Shown one piece after another: positions 24,601-36,861 of a DNA stretch of 64,000 bases. The notes below the pieces were generated by a model. It was not told the DNA's origin. It searched no databases and saw only the letters and a list, made by a program, of their open reading frames with translations. Origin of the DNA: Puccinellia tenuiflora (Eukaryota > Streptophyta > Magnoliopsida > Poales > Poaceae); NCBI GenBank assembly GCA_012064385.1, contig QRDG01000341.1, positions 1,082,164 through 1,146,163 on the forward strand, given 5' to 3'. Numbering within the stretch: the stretch's first letter is position 1; each line of letters starts with the position of its first letter. Both the position numbers and the translations under genes were made by a program.

Positions 24601-25511
24601 AGTTGGGGACGCGCCGGATTCACTTCGTCATAAGACTTAGCCCAAGTGGTAAGTCGGTAGCTATACAAGGAGTGTCTTGCTAGAGCGGATGGCTACGGGG
24701 GAATAGGTTTGTGCGGCAGGTACCGGTTGTACAAGCTTAGACCCCAACGTATGGATAAAAGTTGCAACCTCTCGAGAGTGTCAAATCTAGAATCTAGTAT
24801 TATTCCTACCTAAGGAACGGTGTTGGGTCCAGTCACACTAGAGTCAGTCCAGTCGAACACGGAGCAATAAATTCACCAAACGGTCAGAGTTGGCCAAAGC
24901 TGAATGAGCAGAAAGGTGGACCATAGTTGGTCAAAGCTAAGCCCCGAAGTGGAACAGAGTTGGTCAAACTTGAGAACATAAGTGTTGTGGATAGTGTTGT
25001 ATGGAAATGAGACTCGTTCTCATAAGCCACGGTTTTCGTCACAGGTAAGTAGGTAAGTTAAGTCCAACCGTTAAGCTTGGACTTGCACTTGCACCCATGC
25101 CATGCCATATAGGATCGTTGGTTACGGTTGATTGCGGATTGATGTCTTGCGAGTACATTCCATGTACTCACCTAGCTTTTCATGTGGCCAGATCCTCCTA
25201 CCCCCGTCGCCGAGTACCCCTTGTACGAGAACTAGATCCGGTATCCAGGCAGAGCCCTGTGGAGTTAGGCCCTCTTCGTCGCACGCTTCCGCCAATCCGC
25301 TGATGCCCTCTGATGAAGTCATGTTCGATAAATAATGTACAAACTGTTGTGTGCGCTAGGGCGCAGCCTTGTAATGAGACCCTTGTAATCCATCGTCGGT
25401 TTCCCCGACCCCCTTAATAAAGTGGTTATGTTCTGCTATCAAGTTGTCATATATTCAGTGCTCCTGGGACTGATATATGGGGTAACTCGATCTCCGGATC
25501 GGGGTGCCACA
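21670..25511 (+). repeat. 3' LTR (3842 bp) of the gag-only element
   Basis: Same length and ends as 15154-18995. By eye the two differ by scattered single substitutions and a few small indels, so the insertion is fairly recent but not new. TATA is at 22841-22847. Confidence 0.93.
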
Positions 25512-26378
25512 GCGGATCTCTCCCACACCCATTCTTCTTATGGCGATTGGAGGAATTACATCACCTACAATCAAAGGATCTACACGTGCTCCTTGGGAGC
25601 CATTATCCTCATCAAAGTGCACGTCCCAAGCTTCTGCAACTTGTCCGGAGGACTTGTTGTAGACTCTATAGGCATGTGACACCGTGGAATAACCAACAAA
25701 AATACCCTCAAAGAATCTAGCTTTGAATTTAGATACACGAGTGCCTTTCTTTTTGATGAAGCACTTGCACCCAAAGACACGGAAATAGGATACATCCGGC
25801 TTCTTACCGAGGAGGATTTCATAGGGAGTCCTGTTGATGATCTTGTGAAGATATAACCGACTGGTGGCATGACATGCGGTGGCTACGGCTTCGGCCCTAA
25901 AATTATACGGAGAAGAGAACTCCGCAATCATGGTCCTAGCTGGATCCATAAGGGTCTGTTTCTTCCTCTCCGCAACACCATTTTGTTGAGGAGTGTAAGG
26001 AGTGGAATATTGATGAGCAATCCCCTCTTCGCTAAGAAAACCCTCCATGGTGTAGTTCTTGAACTCGATACCATTGTCACTCCGAATCACCATGATCTTC
26101 TCTTGATATTGTCGTTGGGCCATGTTGATGAAGTCAATCACTTTTTGTTGCGTCTCGCTCTTCTTCTTGAAGAAATAGACCCATGTGTACCTTGAGTAAT
26201 CATCCACAATCACCAAACAATATTTCTTCCCACCAAGGCTATCATATGATAATGGACAGAAAAGATCCAAATGAATGAGCTCGAGAATCTTTGTGGTGGT
26301 GATGATGTTCTTGGCGGGATGTGGACTTCCATGTTGCTTTCCTAGGACACATGAGCTACACACACGATCTATTGAGAA
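25512..26378 (-). pseudogene. Copia integrase
   Basis: Minus-strand frame with the core integrase domain: LIHLDLFCP (first Asp), VIRSDNGIEFKN (second Asp), and QQNGVAERKKQTL (Glu), so the D-D-E set is complete. The C-terminal region has FRVFGCKCFIKKKG and FVGYS, typical for Copia. A zinc-binding pair (CSSCVLGK) opens it. The frame is broken from the upstream pre-integrase part near 26378 and is cut downstream at 25516 by the gag-only element. Integrase would join retrotransposon DNA to the chromosome. Confidence 0.88.
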
Positions 26379-27208
26379 CTTAGCTAGTATCGGTTAGTCC
26401 AAGAATATGACCACCGCTTTGGAGTTCGGAGAGAGTTCTCATATTGGTGTGGGCTAGCCGGCGGTGCCAAAGCCAACCCACATCAACTTTAGCCATTAGA
26501 CACATCACGGCACTTGAGGTTTCCTTCGAGAAGTCAACCACATACATGCCGTTCTTGACATGTCCAACAAAGGCTAATTTATGAGACTTCTTCCAAACAA
26601 CAATCACATTTAGGTCATCAAAGTAAACACCAAAACCATGAAGAGATAATTGGTAAACGGAGAGTAAATTAAAGCCAAGGGACTCGACAAGGAGGATGTT
26701 CTTGATGGATGTATCATTAGAAACAACCACCTTGCCTCGTCCCAATACCTTAAGAAGAGATCCATCTCCAATATGAACGTGAGTAGCATTAGATTGCGGA
26801 GGTTCCAAAGCTCCTACCAAATCATTGCTTCCGGTCATGTGTTGTGAGGCACCACTGTCCACCGTCCATTTGGTTGTCCCGAAAGCATTGACCCACAAGA
26901 GATTAAGTCTTTGTCTTAGGTCCCCATTTTTGAATAGGTCCTCTTTTGTTAGTCACAAGGGTCTTAGGCACCCAAATAGCCCAATGATAGTCATCACCAA
27001 AAGAGGTGCCGACATACTTAGCATAAACATGACCATTTTTTGCTTTCATGAGAACATAGGAAGGGTTGTATTTGCCGGCAAAATTGTTGTGAGACCCACG
27101 AGGGTTCACGGTGCCGGGACTAGAGGCAATGGTTCCAACGGTATCCACATTCAAAGGTTGTGAGATGGTTCCGGAGGACCCCACTTCCATATCCTTGTCG
27201 ATGATCTC
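26379..27208 (-). pseudogene. Copia gag end, protease and pre-integrase region
   Basis: Two minus-strand frames. The first (27208-26903) encodes the end of gag with YHWAIWVPKTLVTNKRGPIQKWGPK; a frameshift lies near 26900. The second (26898-26380) has the aspartic protease motif WTVDSGASQHMTG followed by the pre-integrase motif WLWHRRLAHTNMRTL. The upstream boundary is the insertion site of the Tat element (atctc duplication at 27204-27208); gag resumes at 40403. Confidence 0.83.
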
Positions 27209-28297
27209 TGTCGGAGAACTGTCCCAGGAACTGGGGGTGTCTCGAGAAGGATCGAGTAAGGGGCTGAACACGGAATCAAACAACCCTCAACGTGCTCCGG
27301 CGACGGTGCTCGTCGGACGTCGCTGCAGGATAGCACTGCAGGAAGGAAACACTCGGTCTTACCCAGGTTCAGGGCCCTCTTGTGGAGGTAAAACCCCTAC
27401 GTCCTGCTTCTGTGTATTGCACTGCTTGGAGAGTTCACAGTACAAGGGGAGCTTGTCGAGCTCGAGGTGGCTAACAATGGCTACTTGCTAGTCTTCAGAT
27501 CTAGGGTTAGGGTTTGCTAGAGCTGCACCAACCGAAGATCGAACCTAGTCAAGAGTCGAACCCTTTGCTTGGGCGTGCTCCTCCTCCTTTTATAGGCGCC
27601 CTGGACCTCTTCTGCCCAAACATTTGGGCGGGAAGGGTTACCACATGGCGACGAAGGAGGAGGCGCGGTGCACCGTAAAGGTGAAGTCCACCATAAAGGT
27701 AAAGCTCGTGGACGCGGTCCACGGCAGGGGAACGGCGTCACCAAAGCTGAAAAGGGGGCACCGACCAGCCGGATAGTGGGCTGGCGCTTGCCGAGGTGGG
27801 AGGTGACCCACGGTGACGTCGTCCTTGGAGCGTAGCTGCAGATTGTCCCCTTATCACCAAAGAGGTAATACTCGTTGTCCGCTTTGCTTGGCTCCGCTTT
27901 GTTGACTGCTTTATACATGGAAACGGCAACTGCGGCGTCGTCGTCATCGCGCGTAGGCACGTGCGTCACTCTGCACATGGCGCAGACCTCATGTGCGCTC
28001 TGCCGTGGGGGCGGGGATGGCTTCACGAGGAAGGCGCTTCGCGAGGTGAAAAGCCTCGCCAAGCCCTTCAGCTTGGTCCTTAGCAGAATTGCGGGCGGCG
28101 TCGGAGACGCCTTGTCGAGGAGCGATCCCTCGCCAAGGGAGAGAGTGCCTTGGCGAGGAGAAAAACCCTTCGCGAGGGGAAAATCCTCGCGAAGCTCGCC
28201 AGGCTTGGAGAGCCTGGTCCTTAGCGAAAATCATCCAAAGGATCTTGTGGGCCCTGGCAGGCCGGCCCGTGGTACCCTGGTTTCCACTGTGCCGACA
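27209..28297 (-). repeat. 3' LTR of the Tat element (1089 bp)
   Basis: Plus-strand ends are TGTCGGAGAACT and CTGTGCCGACA. It matches 39316-40402. A TATA box on the minus strand is at 27594-27588 (TATAAAAGGAGGAGG). Confidence 0.92.
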
Positions 28298-28312
28298 GTA
28301 GCCCCCGGGCCC
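28298..28312 (-). other. Polypurine-like tract of the Tat element
   Basis: The minus strand reads GGCCCGGGGGCTACT just before the LTR start TGTCGG. A G-rich tract of this form is usual for the Tat lineage. Confidence 0.6.
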
Positions 28313-28609
28313 GTGACGGGCACGCCGAGGCCCATGACGAAGGCGAAGCGTCGAGGGGCCAAAGATGCCTGACAGGGCCGCGACACGTGGCACGCAGCGG
28401 TTGCACCCGCGGCCACGACCTCCTCGGCTCCAACGGGCGACGTGGCGGGGCCCGCCACGACTCGGGTGCTGGTCAATAAAGCCTGGGCGCACAGGCGGCG
28501 CCCGTCACTTCTCCCATTACTCGTGCGCAAACTTCTCCAAAAACCGCTTCTTCCTCCCAGAGCTCGCCGCCTCCGAGGTTTCTGCCTTCGAGTTTTTCTT
28601 CCGGCGGCC
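28313..28609 (+). promoter_or_regulatory. Probable leader and promoter of the antisense gene
   Basis: About 300 bases lie between the 3' LTR and the antisense ATG. A weak TATA-like TCAATAAAGCC is at about 28473-28483 and is followed by a CT-rich leader (cttctcccattactcg, cttcttcctcccag). The assignment is inferred from position and composition. Confidence 0.4.
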
Positions 28610-30034
28610 ATGGCTCCCAAGAGGGCAACCGACGGCCAGAAGGGCAAGGCCGCGATGCAGACCGGCACGTCTGCGGTGGCGGTGCGGGGCGCCGCGCCCC
28701 AGGGGACGATGCCGGAGTCCCTCGTCGGCGCGGCAGCGGTTTCCAGGGTGCAGCACCTGGTGGCCGCCAACACCCACGAGCTCGGCGCCACCAGCATAGC
28801 GCCCGGCGGCAGCAAGGTCGGCGTGGGGTACTACCCCCGTCTTCCTTCACACTCTCTACGCCAGCCTCGTTCCTCCCTTCTCCAGCTTCCTCCTGGCGAT
28901 TCTTGAAGCGTACCGGATCCAGCTCCTCCATCTCCACCCCAACTCCGTGCTCATTCTCGCCATCTTTGCCTACCTCTGCGAGGCATACGTCGGCGTCCAC
29001 CCTTCGGTGGCCCTCTTTCGCAGCTTCTACTCCCTCCGGAGCACCAGGTCGAACGAGCGGCTTGGATGCGTCTCCTTCCGCATCGCCGCCGCCAGAAGTG
29101 AGGAATACATTCCCATCGCGTGGCAGGGTGAGAATGCCATCACCGAGGTGACGAAGAATGTGGAGAAGTTCCGCGAGAAGTGGCTCTTCGTTCGCACCAA
29201 CTCATCGAACCGCAACCTGGAGGTACCCGCAGCGCCGCCGAGGAAGTGGGCGCGTTGGGCGAGTGGTGACTTCGAGGGCCCTAAGCTCATGGCGGTATAT
29301 GAGCGTATTCAGGTGCTCCGTGAGGCCGGGCTCACCAGCCGGATGGTGGCGAATGATTTCGTTGCACGCCGCATTGCTCCTCTTCAATGGCATTCGGCGC
29401 CGATGTGGACCTACTCAGGCCCGGACGACAGGATGCGCCTCAGCCCCGATGATCTCTCCCCGGAAGAGCTGAAGCAGATCATGAGGGCCCTCTTTGCCAC
29501 GACGTCCATTTCACCGCCAAGCAACGACGACGCCCTGCCGCTGTTCGTATATATGGATGAGAACGTGCGCGAGGCCCGTAGGCTCCTACCCCTCTTTGAC
29601 GAGTGGGGCATCAGACCCGCGAGGCTCGTCGGGTCCCGCCGCAACCCGTGGGCGGCGGAGCAGGAACAGGCGGGCGACGCGCTGGAGCCGGACGAGGATG
29701 AAGGGTCCGGTGAGGACGAGGCTTCCCGAGGCGCCAACCCCTCTGGCGAGGATGCCGGTTCAAGGAACGTGCCGCCCAGTGCGGACCTCCAGGAGATTTC
29801 CTCTAGCGACGACGAGGACGCCTTCCGCGTGGTCCGTTCCCATCGCCCCACGGAGGAGGGCAGCAGCAGGAGGGGGCGTCACGAGCCCCGCGCCAAGGCC
29901 CTCCACGACAAGGACGCCGGGGCTGCCTCAGGGGATGCTCCTCCCGAGGAGGCAGCGGCGCCTCCCGAAGAGGTCGGAGCGAGCGCCCTCCAGCCGCCCA
30001 GGGGGAAGAAAAGGGTGTGGAGAACGGTCGACGG
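28610..30034 (+). pseudogene. Antisense gene of the Tat element, exon 1: Transposase_28-like protein (frameshifted)
   Basis: Starts at ATG 28610 with a basic, Ala-rich leader. A frame change of one base at the run of five C at 28833-28838 leads into the frame ending in exon 1. That part holds a domain of the 'putative gypsy type transposon' family (Transposase_28): PPFSSFLLAILEAYRIQLL, LHPNSVLILAIFAYLCEAYVG and LFRSFYSLRS. After about residue 260 it becomes acidic and Ser/Glu-rich. The frame ends at TAA 30036-30038, but a strong donor (GG then GTAAGT) precedes that stop. The function is unknown in this family; it lies opposite in strand to gag-pol. Confidence 0.82.
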
Positions 30035-30119
30035 GTAAGTTTGGTCTTTTCTTTTCTTTCAGCACTTGCTTCAGAGGAACTCCTCCTGAGGAGTCTATGC
30101 TTTGCTTGTGTTTCTTCAG
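30035..30119 (+). other. Intron (85 bp) in the antisense gene
   Basis: Donor GTAAGT at 30035-30040 and acceptor TTTCTTCAG at 30111-30119. Splicing removes the stop at 30036-30038 and keeps a coherent frame into the acidic repeat region, which supports a real intron. Confidence 0.7.
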
Positions 30120-32236
30120 TGTACCCGCGGCGCCGAGGAAACGGCGTCTCCGCAAGCTTGGGGAGATCGCCAGCGCCGCCGAGGAGGCGCCTGTGGCCGA
30201 CGAGCCGTAGCAGGCGGCCGTCGAGCCGCGGCAAGCGGCTGACGAGCCGCGACAATCGGCTGACGAGCCGAGGCTGGCGACTGACGAGCCGCAGCAAGCG
30301 GCTGTGGAGTCGCAGCAGGAGACAGTCCCTCCCGCGGGTGAGCACCGCGCGGAGGTGGTGGTGGTCGAGGAGGTGACGACGTCTCCATCTAGGGGAGCTT
30401 CTCCCCCCGTGGTTGAACACCTGCGAGGAGGAGGTGATTGAGCTGGCGACGCCTCCGCCAACTCGGGCTGCTACTCCTCCTGTGGCCGAGCACCGCGAGG
30501 AAGAAGAAGCGGTCGACGAGGAGATCGTCCTGGAGCCACCCCCAGGGGCGGACGCACCCGAGGCCACGGCAGGCGCGGCCACCGTTGAAGGGGCGGGGAG
30601 CGCCCGTGAAGAGCAAGAGGCGGTGGTGCCTCTGGTGCCCCCAAGCGGCGGGGCCGGGGGCTAGAGGACGCCCAGCCCCCTGAGGGCTCTCGACGTGGGC
30701 GGCGAGGAGGGCGCCCCCACGAGCCCCCAAGCCGCGACGGGGGCCGCTACAAGCTCGGGGCAAGGTGCCCTGGGTGCCTCGACGAGCATCGAGGCCTCTG
30801 TGCCCCACGACGACGCAGGGGCCCTGGCGCTGGGTGAGCCGCGCCCTCGCGCGGTTCGCCGTGACGTTGTCTTCCGCCAATCGCGGCAGGCGCTCGACGA
30901 GCTGGCGGCGCAGCTCGCCGAGTAAGATCTCGCCAGGGAGAAGGAGCAGGCGAGGCTTGCCGACGCCTGGGCCCTTCTCCACGAACGGGTGGAAATATGC
31001 CGCCGGCAGGACGTGGCGGCAAAGGCGGCGCGCGAAGAAGCGATGCGCTTCGCGAAGGAGACCCGCGATAGCGTCAAGCGGGAGGCGGCTGAGGTCATGG
31101 ACCAGCTGGACGCCGCCCGGGAGGCGCTGGAGACGGAGACCACCGCCAAGCACCAGGAGCTGGCGGCCGTAGAGGAAAAGTTCGCCAACGAGTCTGAGGC
31201 CACGAGGACCAGCTTGAAGGAGTTGCGCAAGCAACTGGATACCCGCGAGGGGCAGCTAGCGCCTCGCGAGACCGAGCTGAAGCGGCGCGAGGAAGAGCTC
31301 TCCCTCCAGGAGAACGAGTTGCATCAACGTGAGGAGCAAATCCAACTGCTCGAGGCGGCCCAGGCCATCCGCGAGGGGCAACTGCAAGAGCGCGAGAATT
31401 CGGTGGCCAGGAGCGAGGCCACCCGCAAGGAGCGCCACGACAAGGCCAACGCCGACCTTGCGGCAAAGCAGAAGCGGACCCAGGATGAGGCCGACGCCAG
31501 GGTTGAGCGCATCCGCGAGAGCCTCGCCAACGACTACGACGCCAAGGCCAAGATGCAGGAAGAGCGCTTCACAAAGAAACGCAACGAGTTCCTGCATCAG
31601 GTCGAAGGGCTCGAGAAGTCGGAGAGGGAGTTGACCTCTCGCCTCCAGCGTGCCAAGGAGGCGCTAGCTCGCGCGGAGAAGGAGATCGTGACCCTGAAGG
31701 CGGACCTGAGCGACCTCCAGCAGCAGGTGGGACCGGCCGCGGACCGCGCGGAGCAAGCGCAAGACTCCGCGCGGCACAGCCGGGCCATGACGCGCCAGCG
31801 CCAGCTCATGCTCCACGAGTTGGTTCGCCGTGCGAACGCCATTGGGGACGACCTGAGGATTGAGGCCCCCCACCTTCCCTCCGGAGGGATCGACGACGAG
31901 GCAGCACACACGCAATTCTTCGGGCAATTTCTCGGGGAGATTGAAAAGGTCGCGAAACGCTTCGACGAGTGCGTTGTGGCGGAGAGCCGCGATCTCCTCG
32001 TCCTTGCCACCAGCCGCGTCTTCAGTAACCTTCTGAAGCTCTGGCCCTCGTTCAACCTCGAGGCCGCGATGGAGCCGGTCGAGATCCGCAGCAAGGCGGG
32101 GGAGGCCGCTGAGGTGCTTGCCAAGAAGTACGACCAGGTCTTGGTCAACGAGGACGAAGGCGATGGCGAGGAAGGCGCCCTGGAAGCGGGAGCTGCCGCG
32201 GATGGAGCGGGGACCTCAGGAGGCGCGACGGCCTGA
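30120..32236 (+). pseudogene. Antisense gene of the Tat element, exon 2: acidic repeats and long coiled coil (stops)
   Basis: The start encodes repeats built on ADEPRQ and ADEPQQA. A TAG at 30208-30210 sits where a Gln codon CAG occurs in the sister repeats. A frameshift near 30400-30413 leads to the frame that runs to 32236, interrupted by TAG 30662-30664 and TAA 30923-30925. From about 30930 the protein is one long coiled coil rich in Glu, Arg, Ala and Gln (several hundred residues), then a globular end (GGIDDEAAHTQFFGQFLGEIEKV) and an acidic tail. It could act as a structural or scaffold protein, but its role is unknown. Confidence 0.75.
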
Positions 32237-33456
32237 ACTCCTTCCTGTAGCTGGTCGTGCATGGGGCACATTATCGTGGTATTTTGGTTGTAATAACTTT
32301 GTAAAAACTTGTCAAGTTATATTGGAGTGTGCTTGTGAATGTCCCTCGGGAAGCCTTTGTCTTTCCTCCTCATGTCTTTTTCGCTCTACGTCTTAGGACC
32401 CTCTCTTAGCGCTACACCACCGCCGCTTCGGTATGTGCGAGTCAGTGCTCCACAAGTCCGGGGGGTGCGTGAGGCCTCAAGAAGTAAGAGCTCCGCGAAG
32501 CGCGATGCTTGGGGCCCCCCTTTGACGTGCAAGCAGCCCATGAGGCGTGGGAGAGAGAAAAGAGACTCGAGGGGCAAAAACCAACAAGAGGAAATTTCGA
32601 CCAAGTCTTTGTACTTAGCTTAGCGAGGCATTCTGCCTTGGAGAGGGTGTTGGTTCCCTGGCGAGATGTTTTCGCTTTGTCGTTGCCTGAGGCTTGGAGA
32701 GCCTGTTTTCCTGCACTTGGAGAGATAGGCATACCCACAAGCAATAGATAGCTATATGACTTGAGCCCGTAGGTTCCTTCATGTGTGTCTCACGAGAAGA
32801 ACGAGCACCAAGGTTTTGGTGATCCTTGGTGAGTTGACGTGCGCGGGAGCTGACCCATGAGTTCAGAGCTCCTTGGGAGTTGACATGCATGAGAGCTGAT
32901 CCGCAAGTTCAGAGCTCGGATCCCTTGGGTTTTAAGTGCTGCCGGGATGCTCCCGTGGCATGGCACCCTGCTAGCCCCCGCTCGTGAGATACACAGGAGG
33001 GGTCATACGAGCGAGAATAAATAGCAATAACAGATTTGCCGAAGCCGCAAAATATGCTGGCGCGATGCGCAAGAGTTCAAATTGTCCTGAGACATAGGTT
33101 CATTACACTGGCGTGGCCAGAAGCAAAAAAAATCCGCCAAGCTCTTGGCATGGGGTCCACATTCTGTGGCTGAGACTCTCGAGAGGCGTGCCCGAGGCAG
33201 ACGCATGTAGAGAGAGCTCAGGGGGCCCCTATGCGGGGGTGGCTTTTAGCCTGCGTTCCACCATGACCGGCATGGGGATCCACCTCGCCAAGACATGGTG
33301 CCTGAAGAGGTTACCATGCCGAGGCTTGGTGGCTTGGGAGTCTTCTCGAACGGCCCGCGGCAACGTATAGTAGAGAGGGGAGCCCGAAATTTTTCCTCGT
33401 GGAGGGTGATGGCGCGTGGCTCTCCCTTGATGCAAAAAATTGCTCGCCGAGGGCGA
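32237..33456. other. Convergent spacer between antisense gene and pol
   Basis: About 1.2 kb in which both transcription units end. Short ORFs on both strands show no domains. The stretch 32280-32340 (T- and A-rich, ttgtaataactttgtaaaa) could serve as the 3' end of the antisense RNA. Tandem-like phrases (gttgacgtgcgcgggagctga and gttgacatgcatgagagctga) occur at 32834 and 32879. Confidence 0.55.
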
Positions 33457-36400
33457 TCAGGGGTAGAACTTGCGCAGGTGTTGGATGTTCCAGGGGTTGG
33501 CGACAGGGATGCCGTCCTCCGTCTCGAGCCGCGCGGAGCCAGGCCTGGCGATGTGCACGACTCTGTAGGGGCCTTCCCACATTGGTGAGAGCTTGTGAAG
33601 GCCTGCCCTGGAGAGGATTCTCCTCAGGACAAGGTCTCCTGCTTCGAGAGTGCGCGGCCGGATGTGGCGGCTGTGGTAGCGACGGAGGTCTTGCTGGTAC
33701 CTTGCCGCTCTCAGGGCCGCATTGCGGCGGAGCCCTTCGAGCAGCAGCAGGTCGTCGTTGCGGAGTTCGTCCACCTCAGCCTCCTTGAAGGCCAAAACTC
33801 GCGGAGAGCCATGAGTGATCTCGCTGGGGAGGACGGCTTCAGCGCCATAGACGAGGGAGAACGGCGTCTCACCAGTTGGCTTTGTTGGCGTGGTGCGGAT
33901 GGACCAGAGCACCGAGGGGAGCTCATCGATCCAATGCTTGCCGCTGGCCTTGAGGCGGTTGAAGCTTCTCGTCTTGAGGCCTTTGAGCACCTCGGCGTTG
34001 GCTCGTTCGGCCTGCCCGTTGCTTCGTGGGTGCGCCACCGAGGCGTAGCAGATTTGGGCACCGATGCTGCCACAGTAGGACTTGAAGGCGCCACTGATGA
34101 ATTGTGAGCCGGTGTCGGTGATGATGCGGTTGGGCACGCCGAAGCGGCAGACCAGGCTCCTTATGAATTTTACCGCCGACTTCGCCGGAATGGTGCGCAC
34201 GGGCTCCACCTCAGGCCACTCGGTGAATTTGTCGATGGCGACGTAGAGGTAGCGGTAGCCCCCGAGCGCTCGCAGGGAAGGGTCCCAGCAGGTCCAGCCC
34301 CCAGACCGCGAACGGCCAGGAGAGCGGGATCGTCTGGAGTCCTTGCGCGGGCTGGTGGATTTGCTTGGCGTGGAATTGGCATGCGTCGCAGGATTGGACG
34401 ATTTCAGCAGCATCTTGAAGCACTGAGGGCCAGTAGAAACCACTCCGAAAGACCTTGCCTGCAATGGTGCGCGAGGAAGAGTGGTGGCCGCACTCGCCGC
34501 TGTGTATGTCGTTGATGAGCTGGCGGCCTTCCTCGGCGGGGACGCACCGCAGCGCAACCCCATTGGGTCGCTTGCGGTACAGGTCTCCGTCGTGGAGGCA
34601 ATAGGACTTGGCCTGGCGAGCAATTCTCCCGGCCTCTGCGTCGTCCTCGGGGAGGGCTCGGTTCTGCAGGTAGTTCTTGATCTCGTCGATCCAACCAGTG
34701 TCTTGTCGTACCAGAGTCAGCAGCAAGCGATCGCCCGAGGGCAACCCACAGTTTGGTGCTCCGCTTGGTGGGGCAGGTGGGAGCTCCTCGTCGATGCTGG
34801 TGTTGACCACAGGTTGCTTGACCGAGGCCTTGGTGAGCCTCTCCTCGAATACTCCAGGTTTCTGGGCTTCTCTTCTTGCTGCTCGCCGAGCAATTTCATC
34901 TGCCTCTTGGTTTTCTGCCCGCGGGATGTGCTTGAGCTCCATGCCCCTGAAGTGTTTCTCCAGCTTGCGCACCTCTTCAAGGTAGGCCACCATGTAGGTG
35001 TCCTTAGGCGTGTAGCTTTTGTTGGAGAAGTTGACGAGGAGCTGGGAGTCGCCCTTGATGAGGATGTACTTGATGCCGAGGGCGATGGCGGCTCTGAGCC
35101 CGGCGAGGAGGCCTTCATACTCGGCGTTGTTGTTGGAGACCTTGTCGTTGTCCTTAAAGCACAGTTGGACGGCGTAGTAGAGCTTGTCGCCTGTCGGTGA
35201 GGTGAGGACGGCACCAGCCCCTGCACTCCTGGCCGCAAAGGCGCCGTCGAAGTGCATGGTCCAGTGGCTTGGTGTCGTTCCTCCTGAGACTGTAGCCTCC
35301 TCCTCTGGAAGCTCTTCTTCTTTGTGCGTGTCCGTCCATTCGGCCATGAAATCAGCCAGCACTCTGCCCTTGATGACCCTGGTGGTGTCAAACTCCAGCT
35401 CGAAAGGTTGTAGCTCAATGCCCCAGCCTGCGATGCGATCTGTCGCGTTCGGGTTGCGCAGGACCTGCTCCAGGGGATATGAGGTGACCACCTTGATGGG
35501 GTGACCCTGGAAGTAGTGGCGCAGCTTCCTGGAGGCGATGAGGAGCGAGAAGAGGAGCTTTTGCTGCATGGGGTAGCGCTCGCGAGCATCCCGCAGCACT
35601 GTGCTGACGAAGTACACGGGGTGCTCGACGAGGGTAGTCGTTGGTGAGGCAGCGGCTGGCTCCTCCCCAGGCTCGGTGGAGTCCTTGGCGAGGTTTTCTT
35701 GGGGCTGGAGGCTTGACGAGGCTGCTTCCTTGTCGGGGGGTTCTGGGCTTGGCGAGGCGGAGTTCTGCTTGTTGAGGACTGGCTCTTCTCTTTCAGCCAC
35801 CAAGACCGCGCTTGCCGTCTGAGGAGTGGCTGCAAGGTACAACTTCAGAGGCTCGCGAGGGCGTGGGGCGACCATGATGGGTGGGCTCGCCAGATATTTC
35901 TTCAAGTCTTCAAAGACCTTTGCTACTTCGGGGGTCCACTTGAAAGGACCGGACCTCTTCATGATCTTGAAAAATGGCAGCGCCCTCTCGCCGAACTTGG
36001 AGATGAAACGGCCAAGGCTGGCCATACATCCCGCTAGGCGTTGCATGTCCTTGAGGCGACGAGGGGGCTGCATCTGCTCTATGGCCTTGATCTTGTCGGG
36101 GTTGGCCTCAATGCCGCGGTGGGATACCAGGAACCCGAGGAGCTTGCCTGAAGGGACCCCGAAGACGCACTTGGCGGGGTTCAGCTTGATGTTGACCTTG
36201 CGCAGGTTGGCAAAGGTCTCCTCGAGGTCCTGGATAAGCGTGTCCTTCTCGCGGGTCTTGACAACGATGTCGTCGACGTAGGCCTCTGCATTCCTCCCCA
36301 TTTGAGCTCCCAAGGCGATCCTCATGAGGCGCTGGAAAGTGGCACTAGCGTTCTTCAGACCGAAGGGCATGCAGATGTAGCAAAACACACCGCAAGGGGT

Positions 36401-36861
36401 GAGAAATGCTGTCTTCTCCTCGTCCTCCTTCGCCATCTTGATCTGGTGATAACCAGAAAAGGCATCCAGAAAACAGAGGAGTGCGAGCCGGCGGTGGAGT
36501 CTACGATCTGGTCGATCCTCGGGAGGGGATAGGGGTCCTTGGGGCAGGCCTTGTTGAGTTCGGTGAAGTCGATGCAGAGGCGGCTCCCTACGGTGTGCTT
36601 GGGGACGACCACACCGTTGGCGAGCCAAGTGGGGTGGACCACTTCCTTGATGATGCTGGCCTTCTTCAGCTTGTCTACTTCCTTGACGATGAAGTCTTGT
36701 TTTTCTGGCGCTTGGCGCCGTGCTTTTTGCTTGACGGGGCGTGCGTTTGGACACACGGCTAAGTGGTGTTCGATCACCTCCCTCGGTACTCCGGACATAT
36801 CTGACGGTGTCCAGGCGAACATGTCAGAGTTTGCCCTGAGGAAGGCGACGAGCGCGCTTTC
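33457..36861 (-). pseudogene. Tat Gypsy pol: RT, RNase H and integrase (two frameshifts)
   Basis: Downstream of the gag-protease part and originally one frame with it. From 36861: RT start motif TWLANGVVVPKHTVGSRLCID and FTELNKACPKD; a one-base loss near 36485-36495; then LDAFSGYHQI, PFGLKNA and YVDDIVVK (YVDD at 36280-36269). RNase H starts MHFDGAFA and has the Glu and Asp of NNNAEYEGLL and IKGDSQLL. The integrase zinc site (H-H-C-C, ending CDACQ) is near 34450-34390; a frameshift lies at 34265-34290; the core has VAIDKF, IITDTGSQF and NGQAERAN; the tail ends WNIQHLRKFYP. The protein is inactive in this copy. Confidence 0.9.

Larger units (their letters stand above)
15154..25511 (+). mobile_element. 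Non-autonomous Gypsy-type LTR retrotransposon with gag but no pol
   Basis: Two direct LTRs of 3842 bp each (15154-18995 and 21670-25511) flank 2.67 kb that codes for gag and an unknown protein. Target duplications are gtgga (15149-15153) and gcgga (25512-25516), one mismatch. The insertion splits Copia pol between integrase and RT. RT, RNase H and integrase are absent, so movement needs a partner element. The internal start resembles that of the LARD-like element at 1-8371. Confidence 0.92.
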
